A DNA stretch of 6,128 bases from an uncultured Pseudomonadota bacterium (lineage in GTDB: Bacteria; Pseudomonadota; Gammaproteobacteria; Burkholderiales; Eutrophovitaceae), in contig CAJXPC010000117.1 of assembly GCA_913057845.1 (NCBI GenBank), positions 1 through 6,128 on the forward strand. Reading direction: 5' to 3'. The translations under genes and the position numbers were made by a program. Shown in pieces: positions 1-5,686 of the stretch (position 1 is the first letter of the stretch; each line of letters starts with the position of its first letter). The notes under the pieces are model-generated. The model did not search any database. It was not told where the DNA came from and worked only from the letters and a program-made list of their open reading frames with translations.

Positions 1-53
1 CGAGATCTCCACCTCTCTATTCGTCGGCAGCGTCAGATGTGTATAAGAGACAG
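1..53 (+). other. Illumina P5/Nextera read-1 adapter (artefact)
   Basis: Non-biological sequence. Bases 1-12 match the end of the Illumina P5 oligo, with C instead of A at base 9. Bases 13-20 (CTCTCTAT) match an i5 index that I recall as S502. Bases 21-34 are the Nextera read-1 arm, and 35-53 are the 19-bp Tn5 mosaic end AGATGTGTATAAGAGACAG. Genomic sequence starts at base 54. The GTG at 39 opens a frame that begins MYKRQ and runs into holB, so any protein start called here is artificial. Confidence 0.97.
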
Positions 54-263
54 CTGCATGACTTGCTGATGGCGGATCTGGGTGGGGATATCGTCTTTCA
101 TAAGGATAAAGTGTCAGAGATTCAGCGCATTAAACGTGCGGTGACAGCCAAAGCAGTGACACATTGGCAAGGTAGCTTCAATGACTATCTCAAGTCAGTA
201 AATCACCCGCTTAACCGACGACTGGCCTTAGAAGCACTTTTTTTGAAATGGCCACAAACATAA
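54..263 (+). CDS. holB: DNA polymerase III delta' subunit, C-terminal fragment
   Basis: Only the last 69 residues and the TAA stop are present; the 5' part is cut off by the contig edge. The fragment is a helical segment with a basic stretch (IQRIKRAV) and ends in NRRLALEALFLKW, which resembles the C-terminal tail of gammaproteobacterial HolB. Delta' is a clamp-loader subunit that helps load the beta sliding clamp during replication. The identification rests on this tail plus context: in E. coli holB is followed directly by the TatD paralogue ycfH, and a YcfH-like gene follows here. The ATPase-like N-terminal region is not available to confirm it. Codons upstream of base 54 are adapter. Confidence 0.65.
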   Translation: MHDLLMADLGGDIVFHKDKVSEIQRIKRAVTAKAVTHWQGSFNDYLKSVNHPLNRRLALEALFLKWPQT

Positions 264-274
264 TAACCAACACT

Positions 275-1060
275 ATGAAAATTATTGATTCGCATTGCCA
301 TATCAACTTTCCAGAACTTGGGGAAGATATCGACGGTCTTCTTAAGCGCATGGAAGAGAACGGTGTGTCCAAGGCCTTATGCGTTTCAGTCGAGTTAGAG
401 AAATTCCCGGAAATACTGGATCTGGCAACTCGATACCCCAATATTTTTGCGTCCGTAGGCGTGCACCCAGATCATCAAAATTGTGAAGAACCTACAGTAG
501 AGCAATTAGTCACATTGTCGAATCACCCAAAAGTAGTCGCTATTGGCGAGACAGGTCTCGACTACTTCAGATCTGAAGGCGATACCGAATGGCAACGTGA
601 GCGTTTTCGAGTTCATATTGATGCGGCCAAGAAAACCCAGAAACCGCTGATCATTCATACGCGAGAAGCAGGCAACGATACTTTAGACATCCTCAGAGAA
701 AGAGGCCGTGGAGAGGTTAGAGGTGTCATGCATTGCTTCACAGAGACCCTACCATTTGCACTCGCATCAATTGAACTCGGATTTTTGATCTCATTCTCTG
801 GGATACTGACATTCAAAAATGCTGAGGAAGTTCGCAACGTTGCTAGGACTATACCCCTCGAATCAATAATGATCGAAACGGATTCTCCATACTTAGCACC
901 CATGCCACACCGAGGAAAAACAAATGAACCCTCATATGTACGCTTCGTTCTCGAAGAGCTGGCTCGAGTAAAAGATTTACCTCTGGATGTGGTTGCTCAA
1001 AAAACCACTGAAAACTTCCATAAGCTTTTTTTAACAAACCACGCGACACCATCAGCCTAA
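275..1060 (+). CDS. ycfH: TatD-family metal-dependent hydrolase (YcfH-like)
   Basis: Predicted 261-residue cytoplasmic TIM-barrel hydrolase of the TatD family, whose studied members are metal-dependent deoxyribonucleases. The metal site looks complete: H7 and H9 in DSHCH, E92 in GETGLDY, H128 in IIHTREA, H153 in HCFTE and D203 in ETDSPYLAP. Length and the GILTFKNAE and PHRGK blocks fit E. coli YcfH better than TatD itself. I chose the ATG at 275 because family members usually start a few residues before DSHCH. An in-frame ATG at 248 would add nine residues (MATNIITNT) and overlap holB by 16 nt; neither start has a clear Shine-Dalgarno. The gene follows holB by 11 nt, so co-transcription is likely. 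The 3' end overlaps the convergent channel gene by 9 bp. The biological substrate is not known from sequence. Confidence 0.95.
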   Translation: MKIIDSHCHINFPELGEDIDGLLKRMEENGVSKALCVSVELEKFPEILDLATRYPNIFASVGVHPDHQNCEEPTVEQLVTLSNHPKVVAIGETGLDYFRSEGDTEWQRERFRVHIDAAKKTQKPLIIHTREAGNDTLDILRERGRGEVRGVMHCFTETLPFALASIELGFLISFSGILTFKNAEEVRNVARTIPLESIMIETDSPYLAPMPHRGKTNEPSYVRFVLEELARVKDLPLDVVAQKTTENFHKLFLTNHATPSA

Positions 1061-1846
1061 TCTATTCTTTAATCGCTCCAGCTCGCCCGATATTTTTTTA
1101 ATACCAGCCATAAGCTCCTGTTTATGACGTTCCTCTGCTTCATCACCTGAGTTTAACGCTTTATTTTCCTTGTTAACGACGTCAACTACGATAGCAATCA
1201 GCATGTTAAGAAATGCGAATGCTGAGAAGAAAATGAATGTGAGGAAATAAATCCAGGCAAGGGGATAAAACTCCATAACTTCGTACATGACGTCTGTCCA
1301 ATCTTCAAAAGTCATGACGCGGAATAACGTCAGCATGGACTTGGCGATATCACCCCATAGAAATGGGTTAATCGACCCGAATAAGGTCGATCCAATCGCG
1401 CCATAAATATAAAAGAAGATGAACATCAACAAGACTAAATACCCCAACCTTGGGAGAGATTTAAATAGCGCGTTCAAAAGTAGGCGTAATTCAGGGATAA
1501 ACGAAATCAACCGTAAAACCCTAAAGATGCGTAATAAACGTCCCACGTAGACCAGGTTTGAGCTCTCTAGTGGGATCAAGCTGCCAATAACAATTATTGC
1601 GTCGAAGAGATTCCACGGATCGCGCACAAAACGTTTGAAATCACCCTCTGCAACATAACGAATGATGATTTCAATCAGAAAAATAACACTGATTAAAATA
1701 TCAAGATATGACAGTAAATCCTGGTAAGGTTCAAGTTGCCGATAGGTTCTTGCACCCACAGTAAGGGCCGAAAAAATGATGATAAAAATCATCGAAATTT
1801 CAAATATTTTGTGATGCCTTATGTCGATAATTTTTTGTATGATCAT
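1052..1846 (-). CDS. Single-domain voltage-gated ion channel (BacNav-like)
   Basis: Predicted 264-residue inner-membrane channel subunit with six transmembrane segments, expected to work as a homotetramer. S1 is about residues 13-34 and S2 44-66, with F56 and E59 of the charge-transfer centre. S3 is 78-93 with D82. S4 is 100-115, with gating arginines R103, R106, R109 and R112 every third residue. S5 is 133-157, the pore loop 165-190 and S6 196-224. Length is close to NaChBac, and the tail (about 226-264) is charged and helical like the BacNav C-terminal coiled coil. The selectivity filter, residues 179-185, reads TFEDWTD instead of the sodium-channel type TLESW, with acidic residues at three of seven positions. 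By analogy with the engineered calcium channel CavAb (TLDDWSD), calcium permeation is a reasonable inference. The ATG at 1846 has no clear Shine-Dalgarno. Transcribed alone, divergent from the dioxygenase. Confidence 0.92.
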   Translation of the reverse strand: MIIQKIIDIRHHKIFEISMIFIIIFSALTVGARTYRQLEPYQDLLSYLDILISVIFLIEIIIRYVAEGDFKRFVRDPWNLFDAIIVIGSLIPLESSNLVYVGRLLRIFRVLRLISFIPELRLLLNALFKSLPRLGYLVLLMFIFFYIYGAIGSTLFGSINPFLWGDIAKSMLTLFRVMTFEDWTDVMYEVMEFYPLAWIYFLTFIFFSAFAFLNMLIAIVVDVVNKENKALNSGDEAEERHKQELMAGIKKISGELERLKNRLG

Positions 1847-1950
1847 GGAAGTAAACTAAACTGTAATGTATGTCGTCATTCTAATTAAAATAGAAAAATA
1901 TTTAAAAGTTGACGAACATAAGTGAGATAAAAAAATGATTGATTGCTTCA
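1847..1950. promoter_or_regulatory. Divergent intergenic region, channel / dioxygenase
   Basis: This 104-bp, very AT-rich spacer must hold the promoters of both flanking genes, which point away from each other. I find no well-matched promoter pair. TTGACG at 1909-1914 resembles a plus-strand -35 box but has no good -10 at 16-18 nt; TAAAAT at 1886-1891 resembles a -10 box but lacks a -35. The hexamer TCGTCA (1873-1878) recurs inverted as TGACGA (1910-1915). An ATG at 1935 opens an eight-codon out-of-frame reading frame that overlaps the dioxygenase start. Confidence 0.4.
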
Positions 1951-2769
1951 ATGATTATTAAACCGCTTAATCAAAACGTTGGCTGCACCATCGAAGACGT
2001 CTCATTGCATTCTGCGAGCCAAGAAGAGCTGCAGCAAATACACGCAGCATGGTTGCAATATAGCGTTGTGTTTATTAGAAATCAGAGTTTAACCCCATCC
2101 GAACAGCTTAAATTCGCCAGTTATTTCGGAGAGCCCGATGTCTATCCATTTTTAGTCGGTTTAGAGGGCCACCCTGAAGTCACACGTGTTTTAAAAACAC
2201 CCAAGGAAACAGAGAATTTTGGTGGCGTGTGGCACACCGATACCATTTATCTCGAGGTCCCTCCAAAAGCCAGTATGCTCTACGCGATCGAGGTGCCAGA
2301 GCAAGGCGGCGACACACTGTTCTCGAACCAATACAAAGCGTATGACAAGCTGTCTAATGACGTTAAAGATCACATCAGCTCGTTACAGGCGGAGTCGCGC
2401 TCAGATCTAGAAGCAGTTTCTGCCACGCGTTTAAATCGAATTACGGATTCCGGCAAAGCGTCTTCTGTCAGCTATTCAGCATCACACCCTATGGTTAGAA
2501 CCCACCCTGATACTGGATTGAAAAGCCTTTATATTAGCCCTGCTCATACCTGTAGCGTAGAAGGGCTCAGCGAGGAGGGCAGTAGGGCGCTACTCACTGA
2601 TCTATTTGCACATCAAATGAAAGAGGAGTTCCAGTGTCGTTTCAGCTGGCGAAAAGGGGATTTAGCGCTTTGGGATAACCGATGCTTATTGCACCTGCCG
2701 CTCAATGACTATCAAGGTCAGTTGAGACTACTCCACAGAATAACATTGAAAGGTGATCGTCCGTTTTAA
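1951..2769 (+). CDS. TauD/TfdA-family Fe(II)/2-oxoglutarate dioxygenase
   Basis: Predicted 272-residue cytoplasmic oxygenase that couples oxidative decarboxylation of 2-oxoglutarate to hydroxylation of an unknown substrate. The iron facial triad is H95 and D97 (WHTDTIY) with H248 (WDNRCLLHLPLNDY). T122 (GGDT) and R259 are expected to bind 2-oxoglutarate. The spacings H95-T122 (27) and H248-R259 (11) equal those of E. coli TauD (H99-T126 and H255-R266). The C-terminus RITLKGDRPF is typical of the family. I chose the ATG at 1951 because the protein then starts MIIKPLNQNVGCTIEDVSL, matching the family's N-terminal strand; a TTG at 1939 would add four residues. No good Shine-Dalgarno precedes either start. 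Characterised relatives act on taurine, 2,4-D, alkyl sulfates and other small acids, and no neighbouring transport or sulfur gene narrows the choice. It appears to be transcribed alone. Confidence 0.93.
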   Translation: MIIKPLNQNVGCTIEDVSLHSASQEELQQIHAAWLQYSVVFIRNQSLTPSEQLKFASYFGEPDVYPFLVGLEGHPEVTRVLKTPKETENFGGVWHTDTIYLEVPPKASMLYAIEVPEQGGDTLFSNQYKAYDKLSNDVKDHISSLQAESRSDLEAVSATRLNRITDSGKASSVSYSASHPMVRTHPDTGLKSLYISPAHTCSVEGLSEEGSRALLTDLFAHQMKEEFQCRFSWRKGDLALWDNRCLLHLPLNDYQGQLRLLHRITLKGDRPF

Positions 2770-2794
2770 TCACAAGGCAGAAAAGACGTCTGAG

Positions 2795-2834
2795 CCGCTA
2801 GAAAAAGCGGTACGCTCAGCCGAACGTACCGCTT
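2795..2834 (-). terminator. Intrinsic terminator of the lipoprotein gene
   Basis: A perfect 10-bp stem (AAGCGGTACG at 2805-2814, CGTACCGCTT at 2825-2834) encloses a 10-nt loop. Read on the minus strand, the distal arm runs into five Ts (bases 2806-2802), giving a normal intrinsic terminator 12 bp after the lipoprotein stop. There is no T run in the plus direction, so it should serve the dioxygenase transcript less well. A second, mutually exclusive stem pairs CCGCT (2795-2799) with AGCGG (2806-2810). Confidence 0.75.
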
Positions 2835-2845
2835 AAGCGTCTCAG

Positions 2846-3415
2846 TTAGGGCTTATCAGAAATTCGGTTCCACACACGGCTTGCAAAACCGCTGCCTGAT
2901 CCGACATTATTAGCAGGAGCAAAATCGGTATAAATTAATTGATCGACACCAATTTCAAAAACCTGCTTTCCACCGTTCGCTTCAAATTTAAGTAAGGAGT
3001 CAGTTACTTCTGTAACTGTGAATTCTCTAAATTCCGTCCATGGCACTTGATTGGTTTCAGTAGTTACGCCATCTTTTGTTTTAAAAGTAGACGCATTGGT
3101 GTAGCGATATCCGAAGGTATCTCCAACCAGTTGGTACTCACCCATCCAGGCGAGCGTGGTGAGATTTTTTAGATCAATACTGTTATGCATGATAAAAACA
3201 CTTTTCCCATCGTAAAAAGTGATGCGTCCTTTTACATCAGGTGGGGAAAATTCGTCAGCGCCATCATTCCAACTTGCTAATTCATAGGTCCCCTCAAGAA
3301 GACGTTCAATCTTATCTTGACGACTCACATCACTATCAGAGGATCCACAGGAAACCAAACTGGACATTACTAATGCTCCTAAAAACAAAGACAACACATT
3401 CATAGTGCGGCACAT
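2846..3415 (-). CDS. Predicted lipoprotein, lipocalin-like domain
   Basis: A 189-residue exported protein. The N-terminus has a short charged start, a hydrophobic core (about 7-21) and a lipobox LVSC with C23 as the probable lipidated cysteine. The +2 residue is glycine rather than aspartate, which favours sorting to the outer membrane. After a Ser/Asp-rich linker (24-31), the mature part is rich in beta strands: GTYELASW (42-49), GRITFYDG (63-70) and WMGEYQLVGDTFGYRY (90-105). This order resembles the lipocalin-like (Lipocalin_5) pattern, so a small beta-barrel is likely, but I cannot name a ligand or function. The ATG at 3415 is preceded by AGGAG at 10 nt; a second in-frame ATG at 3403 would remove four residues. 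It has its own promoter and terminator, though it lies downstream of another exported-protein gene on the same strand. Confidence 0.8.
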   Translation of the reverse strand: MCRTMNVLSLFLGALVMSSLVSCGSSDSDVSRQDKIERLLEGTYELASWNDGADEFSPPDVKGRITFYDGKSVFIMHNSIDLKNLTTLAWMGEYQLVGDTFGYRYTNASTFKTKDGVTTETNQVPWTEFREFTVTEVTDSLLKFEANGGKQVFEIGVDQLIYTDFAPANNVGSGSGFASRVWNRISDKP

Positions 3416-3425
3416 ATTCGCATTA

Positions 3426-3430
3426 CTCCT
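3426..3430 (-). promoter_or_regulatory. Ribosome binding site of the lipoprotein gene
   Basis: Reads AGGAG on the minus strand, 10 nt before the ATG at 3415. It supports that start over the internal ATG at 3403. A nearer ATG, 2 nt downstream of the motif, leads only to a seven-codon frame and is too close for normal initiation. Confidence 0.6.
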
Positions 3431-3444
3431 AAATTAAAAGCCAT

Positions 3445-3480
3445 AAAAAAACGGCAGATACGGATTATACCTGCCGTTTT
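3445..3480 (-). terminator. Intrinsic terminator of the secreted-protein gene
   Basis: The arms AAAACGGCAG (3448-3457) and CTGCCGTTTT (3471-3480) pair perfectly around a 13-nt loop. On the minus strand the hairpin ends in a run of seven Ts (3451-3445), a strong intrinsic terminator 22 bp after the stop of the gene at 3503. The plus-strand side has only four Ts, and no plus-strand gene needs it. Confidence 0.85.
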
Positions 3481-3493
3481 AACTACACTTGAA
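3464..3493 (-). promoter_or_regulatory. Putative sigma-70 promoter of the lipoprotein gene
   Basis: On the minus strand a perfect -10 box TATAAT (3469-3464) lies 18 nt after a weak -35, TTCAAG (3493-3488; three of six match). Transcription would start near 3457, giving a leader of about 42 nt with the AGGAG site near its end. The -10 box falls inside the loop of the upstream gene's terminator. The -10 is convincing; the -35 is poor. Confidence 0.45.
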
Positions 3494-3502
3494 CGGAGTA
3501 TT

Positions 3503-3997
3503 TTAGTGTTTCATGTCACATTCATAAGCAACGGATACGAACACACCGTCATTCATCATGTACGTTGGCACGTAAGTACAGGTGCCCATTAAATCTGCAA
3601 ATTTACCTGATATGCCGCGCATGACACCCTCTCCAGGTCCGGCTACGCCAATCAAACCAACCCGAGTATTTTCAATTGAGAATTGGTCACCATCTTTATC
3701 CTTAGCCAAACACAATGCATAAAGACTGCTCTCGCCGTTTTTGGTTACGCTGCTGCCCGCGCACTCAAACGCGATAACTGTACCGTTTGGCATCGGCGCA
3801 TAAGTGGAGTCAGCGATGTTACCCAATCCTTTAAGTTCAGCAAGTGTATGTTTAATGTCACCTGCCTCGACTGAATGTAATATAAATTCGCCATTAGAGA
3901 TTAAAGAAAGTTTTCCTGCTGAATGGCCATGATGCTCAGCGGCAGCAGATGAAATAAAGACAAATAGGCCTAATAAAGCTGAAAGTGTGATTTTCAT
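3503..3997 (-). CDS. Small secreted protein of unknown function
   Basis: A 164-residue protein with a classical Sec signal peptide: K2, a hydrophobic core at about 5-15, and a probable cut after SAAA at residue 20. The mature protein starts EHHGH, a short His-rich segment that could bind a metal. It then appears to be beta-rich, with four cysteines (C79, C96, C140, C160) that could form two disulfides in the periplasm. DKDGDQF (100-106) is acidic and only partly like a calcium loop, since residue 105 is Q where an EF-hand has glycine. The segment GVMRGISGKFADLMGTCTY resembles glycine-rich repeats in uncharacterised secreted bacterial proteins, but I do not recognise the family. The ATG at 3997 has only a weak upstream GGAT. 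It is followed by a strong terminator, so it is probably transcribed alone. Confidence 0.75.
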   Translation of the reverse strand: MKITLSALLGLFVFISSAAAEHHGHSAGKLSLISNGEFILHSVEAGDIKHTLAELKGLGNIADSTYAPMPNGTVIAFECAGSSVTKNGESSLYALCLAKDKDGDQFSIENTRVGLIGVAGPGEGVMRGISGKFADLMGTCTYVPTYMMNDGVFVSVAYECDMKH

Positions 3998-4179
3998 TGC
4001 GATTTGGTATCCATAAGTTAGGTTTAAAAAAAGACATATAGTGTTTTAGTTATTTTATACGACTTTGGCTAAAACGAGCAAAAAAATGTGGCGGTCAAAT
4101 TACAATATCGGGCTACAACAAAAAAAATTCCGAGTGAGGTAGAATTTAATTTAATTTGACCAGTATAAGAGAGAATTTG
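3998..4179. promoter_or_regulatory. Divergent intergenic region, secreted protein / racemase-like gene
   Basis: This 182-bp AT-rich gap holds the promoters of two divergent units. On the minus strand, TATAAA (4059-4054) lies 17 nt after TTTGCT (4082-4077), a weak pair that would give a leader of roughly 50 nt for the secreted protein. On the plus strand, TAGAAT (4140-4145) is a fair -10 box for the racemase-like gene but has no recognisable -35. AGAGAGA (4168-4174) may be that gene's ribosome binding site. I see no operator or riboswitch. Confidence 0.35.
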
Positions 4180-5271
4180 ATGGAAAAACTTACCTTTGAA
4201 AGTATTAATGTTCGGGCCTCCGTTGTCCCATTGAGGCGTCCCATTGTCGCAAAAGTTGGCCAGTTCACTGAGTGGCCATTGATCTTAATCGACGTGCAAA
4301 CAAAAGAGGGTATTGTTGGACGAGCCTATCTTGAACCGTATATTAAAGATTCCGTTAAGTATATTGCTCCCGCATTACACGACATGGCAACCAAATTCAA
4401 AGGCAGGCCAATTTGTCCTGCCGACATGTACCGAGAGGTAATTGGTTCATTACATCTAATTGGACGGCAGGGTCTCAGCGTGATCGTGGCAGCTGGTCTT
4501 GATATGGCGCTTTGGGATGCACTTGCTAAGTCTGCAAATATGCCTCTAGCTAATTTACTTGGAGGATCCACCGGTCCTATGAGAGCATATAACACGAATG
4601 GATTGTGGCTACTTCCGTTCGACGAGCTAGCTAAAGAGGCTGAAGAATTGGTCAGCGAAGGGGGCTTTAAGGCGATCAAGATGAGACTAGGACGACCCAA
4701 ACTTAAGGACGACATAAAAGCGATAGAAATCGTTCGGGAAGCGGTTGGAGAGGATATACATCTGATGGTTGACTTCAATCAAGGTCAGACAATCCAAGAG
4801 GCAATTACTAGACTTCACGGACTAGATGATCAAGGAATGTATTGGTTTGAAGAGCCCATTGTCTACGATACGTACGCACAAAACGCACAATTAACCAGAG
4901 AAATAAAAACCCCAATATCAATCGGTGAAAATATATATGGGCCTCGTTCATTCCTGGAAGCAATCCAAGCAAATGCTGCCGATCTATACATGCCCGACCT
5001 CATGAGAATTGGTGGGGTCACTGGTTGGATGAGTGCAGCAGCAATCGCTGGCGCAGCGAACGCGCCATTATCAAGCCATTTGTATCCTGAGGTATCCGCC
5101 CATTTGCTGAAAGCGTCTGAATCCGCGGATTGGTTAGAGTATCGCGACTGGGGAAACCCTTTGATTCAAGAGCCGTTTGAGGTGAAAGACGGCATGGCTA
5201 ACGTGCCGAATCGCGTCGGGAATGGAATCGAATGGGACGAGCCAGCGGTGAAAAAGTATCAGTACTTCTGA
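4180..5271 (+). CDS. Mandelate racemase/muconate lactonizing enzyme family protein
   Basis: Predicted 363-residue enolase-superfamily enzyme of the mandelate racemase (MR) subgroup: an N-terminal capping domain (about 1-125), a TIM barrel, and a C-terminal return to the cap. Such enzymes abstract the proton alpha to a carboxylate using Mg2+. From the barrel onward it aligns to Pseudomonas putida MR without visible gaps, at a constant offset of three. Metal ligands are D198, E224 and E250; the H300/D273 dyad and E320 (WLE) are present; N200 matches MR N197. K167 matches K164, but the residue matching the catalytic K166 is R169 (motif KMR instead of KxK). It may therefore be a one-base dehydratase or epimerase-like enzyme rather than a racemase; the substrate is unknown. 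I chose the ATG at 4180, preceded by AGAGAGA at 5 nt, over a TTG at 4156. The HIT gene follows 13 nt after the stop. Confidence 0.93.
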   Translation: MEKLTFESINVRASVVPLRRPIVAKVGQFTEWPLILIDVQTKEGIVGRAYLEPYIKDSVKYIAPALHDMATKFKGRPICPADMYREVIGSLHLIGRQGLSVIVAAGLDMALWDALAKSANMPLANLLGGSTGPMRAYNTNGLWLLPFDELAKEAEELVSEGGFKAIKMRLGRPKLKDDIKAIEIVREAVGEDIHLMVDFNQGQTIQEAITRLHGLDDQGMYWFEEPIVYDTYAQNAQLTREIKTPISIGENIYGPRSFLEAIQANAADLYMPDLMRIGGVTGWMSAAAIAGAANAPLSSHLYPEVSAHLLKASESADWLEYRDWGNPLIQEPFEVKDGMANVPNRVGNGIEWDEPAVKKYQYF

Positions 5272-5274
5272 ATT

Positions 5275-5280
5275 GAGGGA
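5275..5280 (+). promoter_or_regulatory. Ribosome binding site of the HIT gene
   Basis: GAGGGA ends 4 nt before the ATG at 5285, just after the stop of the upstream gene. It fixes the start at 5285 instead of the in-frame TTG at 5273, which lies upstream of it and would add four residues. No separate promoter fits in the 13-nt gap. Confidence 0.65.
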
Positions 5281-5284
5281 AACC

Positions 5285-5686
5285 ATGATCGAACCTCCTT
5301 GTCTGTTCTGTGAACTTCAGACGACAGGGAGTGAACGCATCGTTGCAGAAAATGATTTGGCGTATACCGTCCGTGATGGCTTTCCAGTAACCGAAGGGCA
5401 TACCTTATTCATACCTAAACGACATACCCTAGATTATTTTGGTCTAGTCCCTGCCGAGGTGATCGCCATACATGAACTGATCCTAGACCAGCGAAAAATC
5501 CTACTCGACTCAGACTCCAGCATTGAGGGCTTCAACATAGGCATGAACTGTGGTCAAGTTGCCGGTCAGTCGGTATGGCACTGCCACGCGCACCTGATCC
5601 CAAGACGTAACGGTGACACTGAGTTTCCTAAAGGAGGGGTCCGACACGTAATTCCGTATAAGGGTAACTACGAGGACTTAAGGTGA
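5285..5686 (+). CDS. HIT-family nucleotide hydrolase/transferase
   Basis: Predicted 133-residue cytoplasmic histidine-triad protein. The signature WHCHAHLIPR carries H99, H101 and H103; by family knowledge H101, the middle one, is the nucleophile that attacks the alpha-phosphate of a nucleotide substrate. Upstream blocks are typical: GFPVTEGHTLFIPKRH (32-47), and NIGMNCGQVAGQSV (84-97), which forms the phosphate-binding side. C6 and C9 (CLFC) match the zinc-binding CxxC seen in many bacterial HIT proteins. The C-terminal GGVRHVIPYKGNY is also common in the family. Substrate class (dinucleotide polyphosphates, nucleoside phosphoramidates or others) cannot be told from sequence. Translation probably depends on the upstream racemase-like transcript, given the 13-nt gap and strong GAGGGA site. 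No clear intrinsic terminator follows. Confidence 0.93.
   Translation: MIEPPCLFCELQTTGSERIVAENDLAYTVRDGFPVTEGHTLFIPKRHTLDYFGLVPAEVIAIHELILDQRKILLDSDSSIEGFNIGMNCGQVAGQSVWHCHAHLIPRRNGDTEFPKGGVRHVIPYKGNYEDLR

Noticed and set aside
39..263. Complete 74-residue protein beginning MYKRQ
   Set aside because: The first five codons are Nextera adapter. Only 54-263 is genomic, and it is the 3' end of holB.
655..1052. Two minus-strand frames inside tatD (655-903 and 849-1052)
   Set aside because: They overlap a strongly supported TatD coding sequence and show no family motif or ribosome binding site.
1935..1961. Eight-codon leader peptide upstream of the dioxygenase
   Set aside because: The ATG has no clear ribosome binding site and the frame has no run of regulatory codons; probably chance.
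4326..4778. 150-codon minus-strand frame inside the racemase-like gene
   Set aside because: It lies fully within a gene with clear catalytic motifs, is Ser/Pro/Ile-rich without a recognisable fold, and looks like an antisense shadow.
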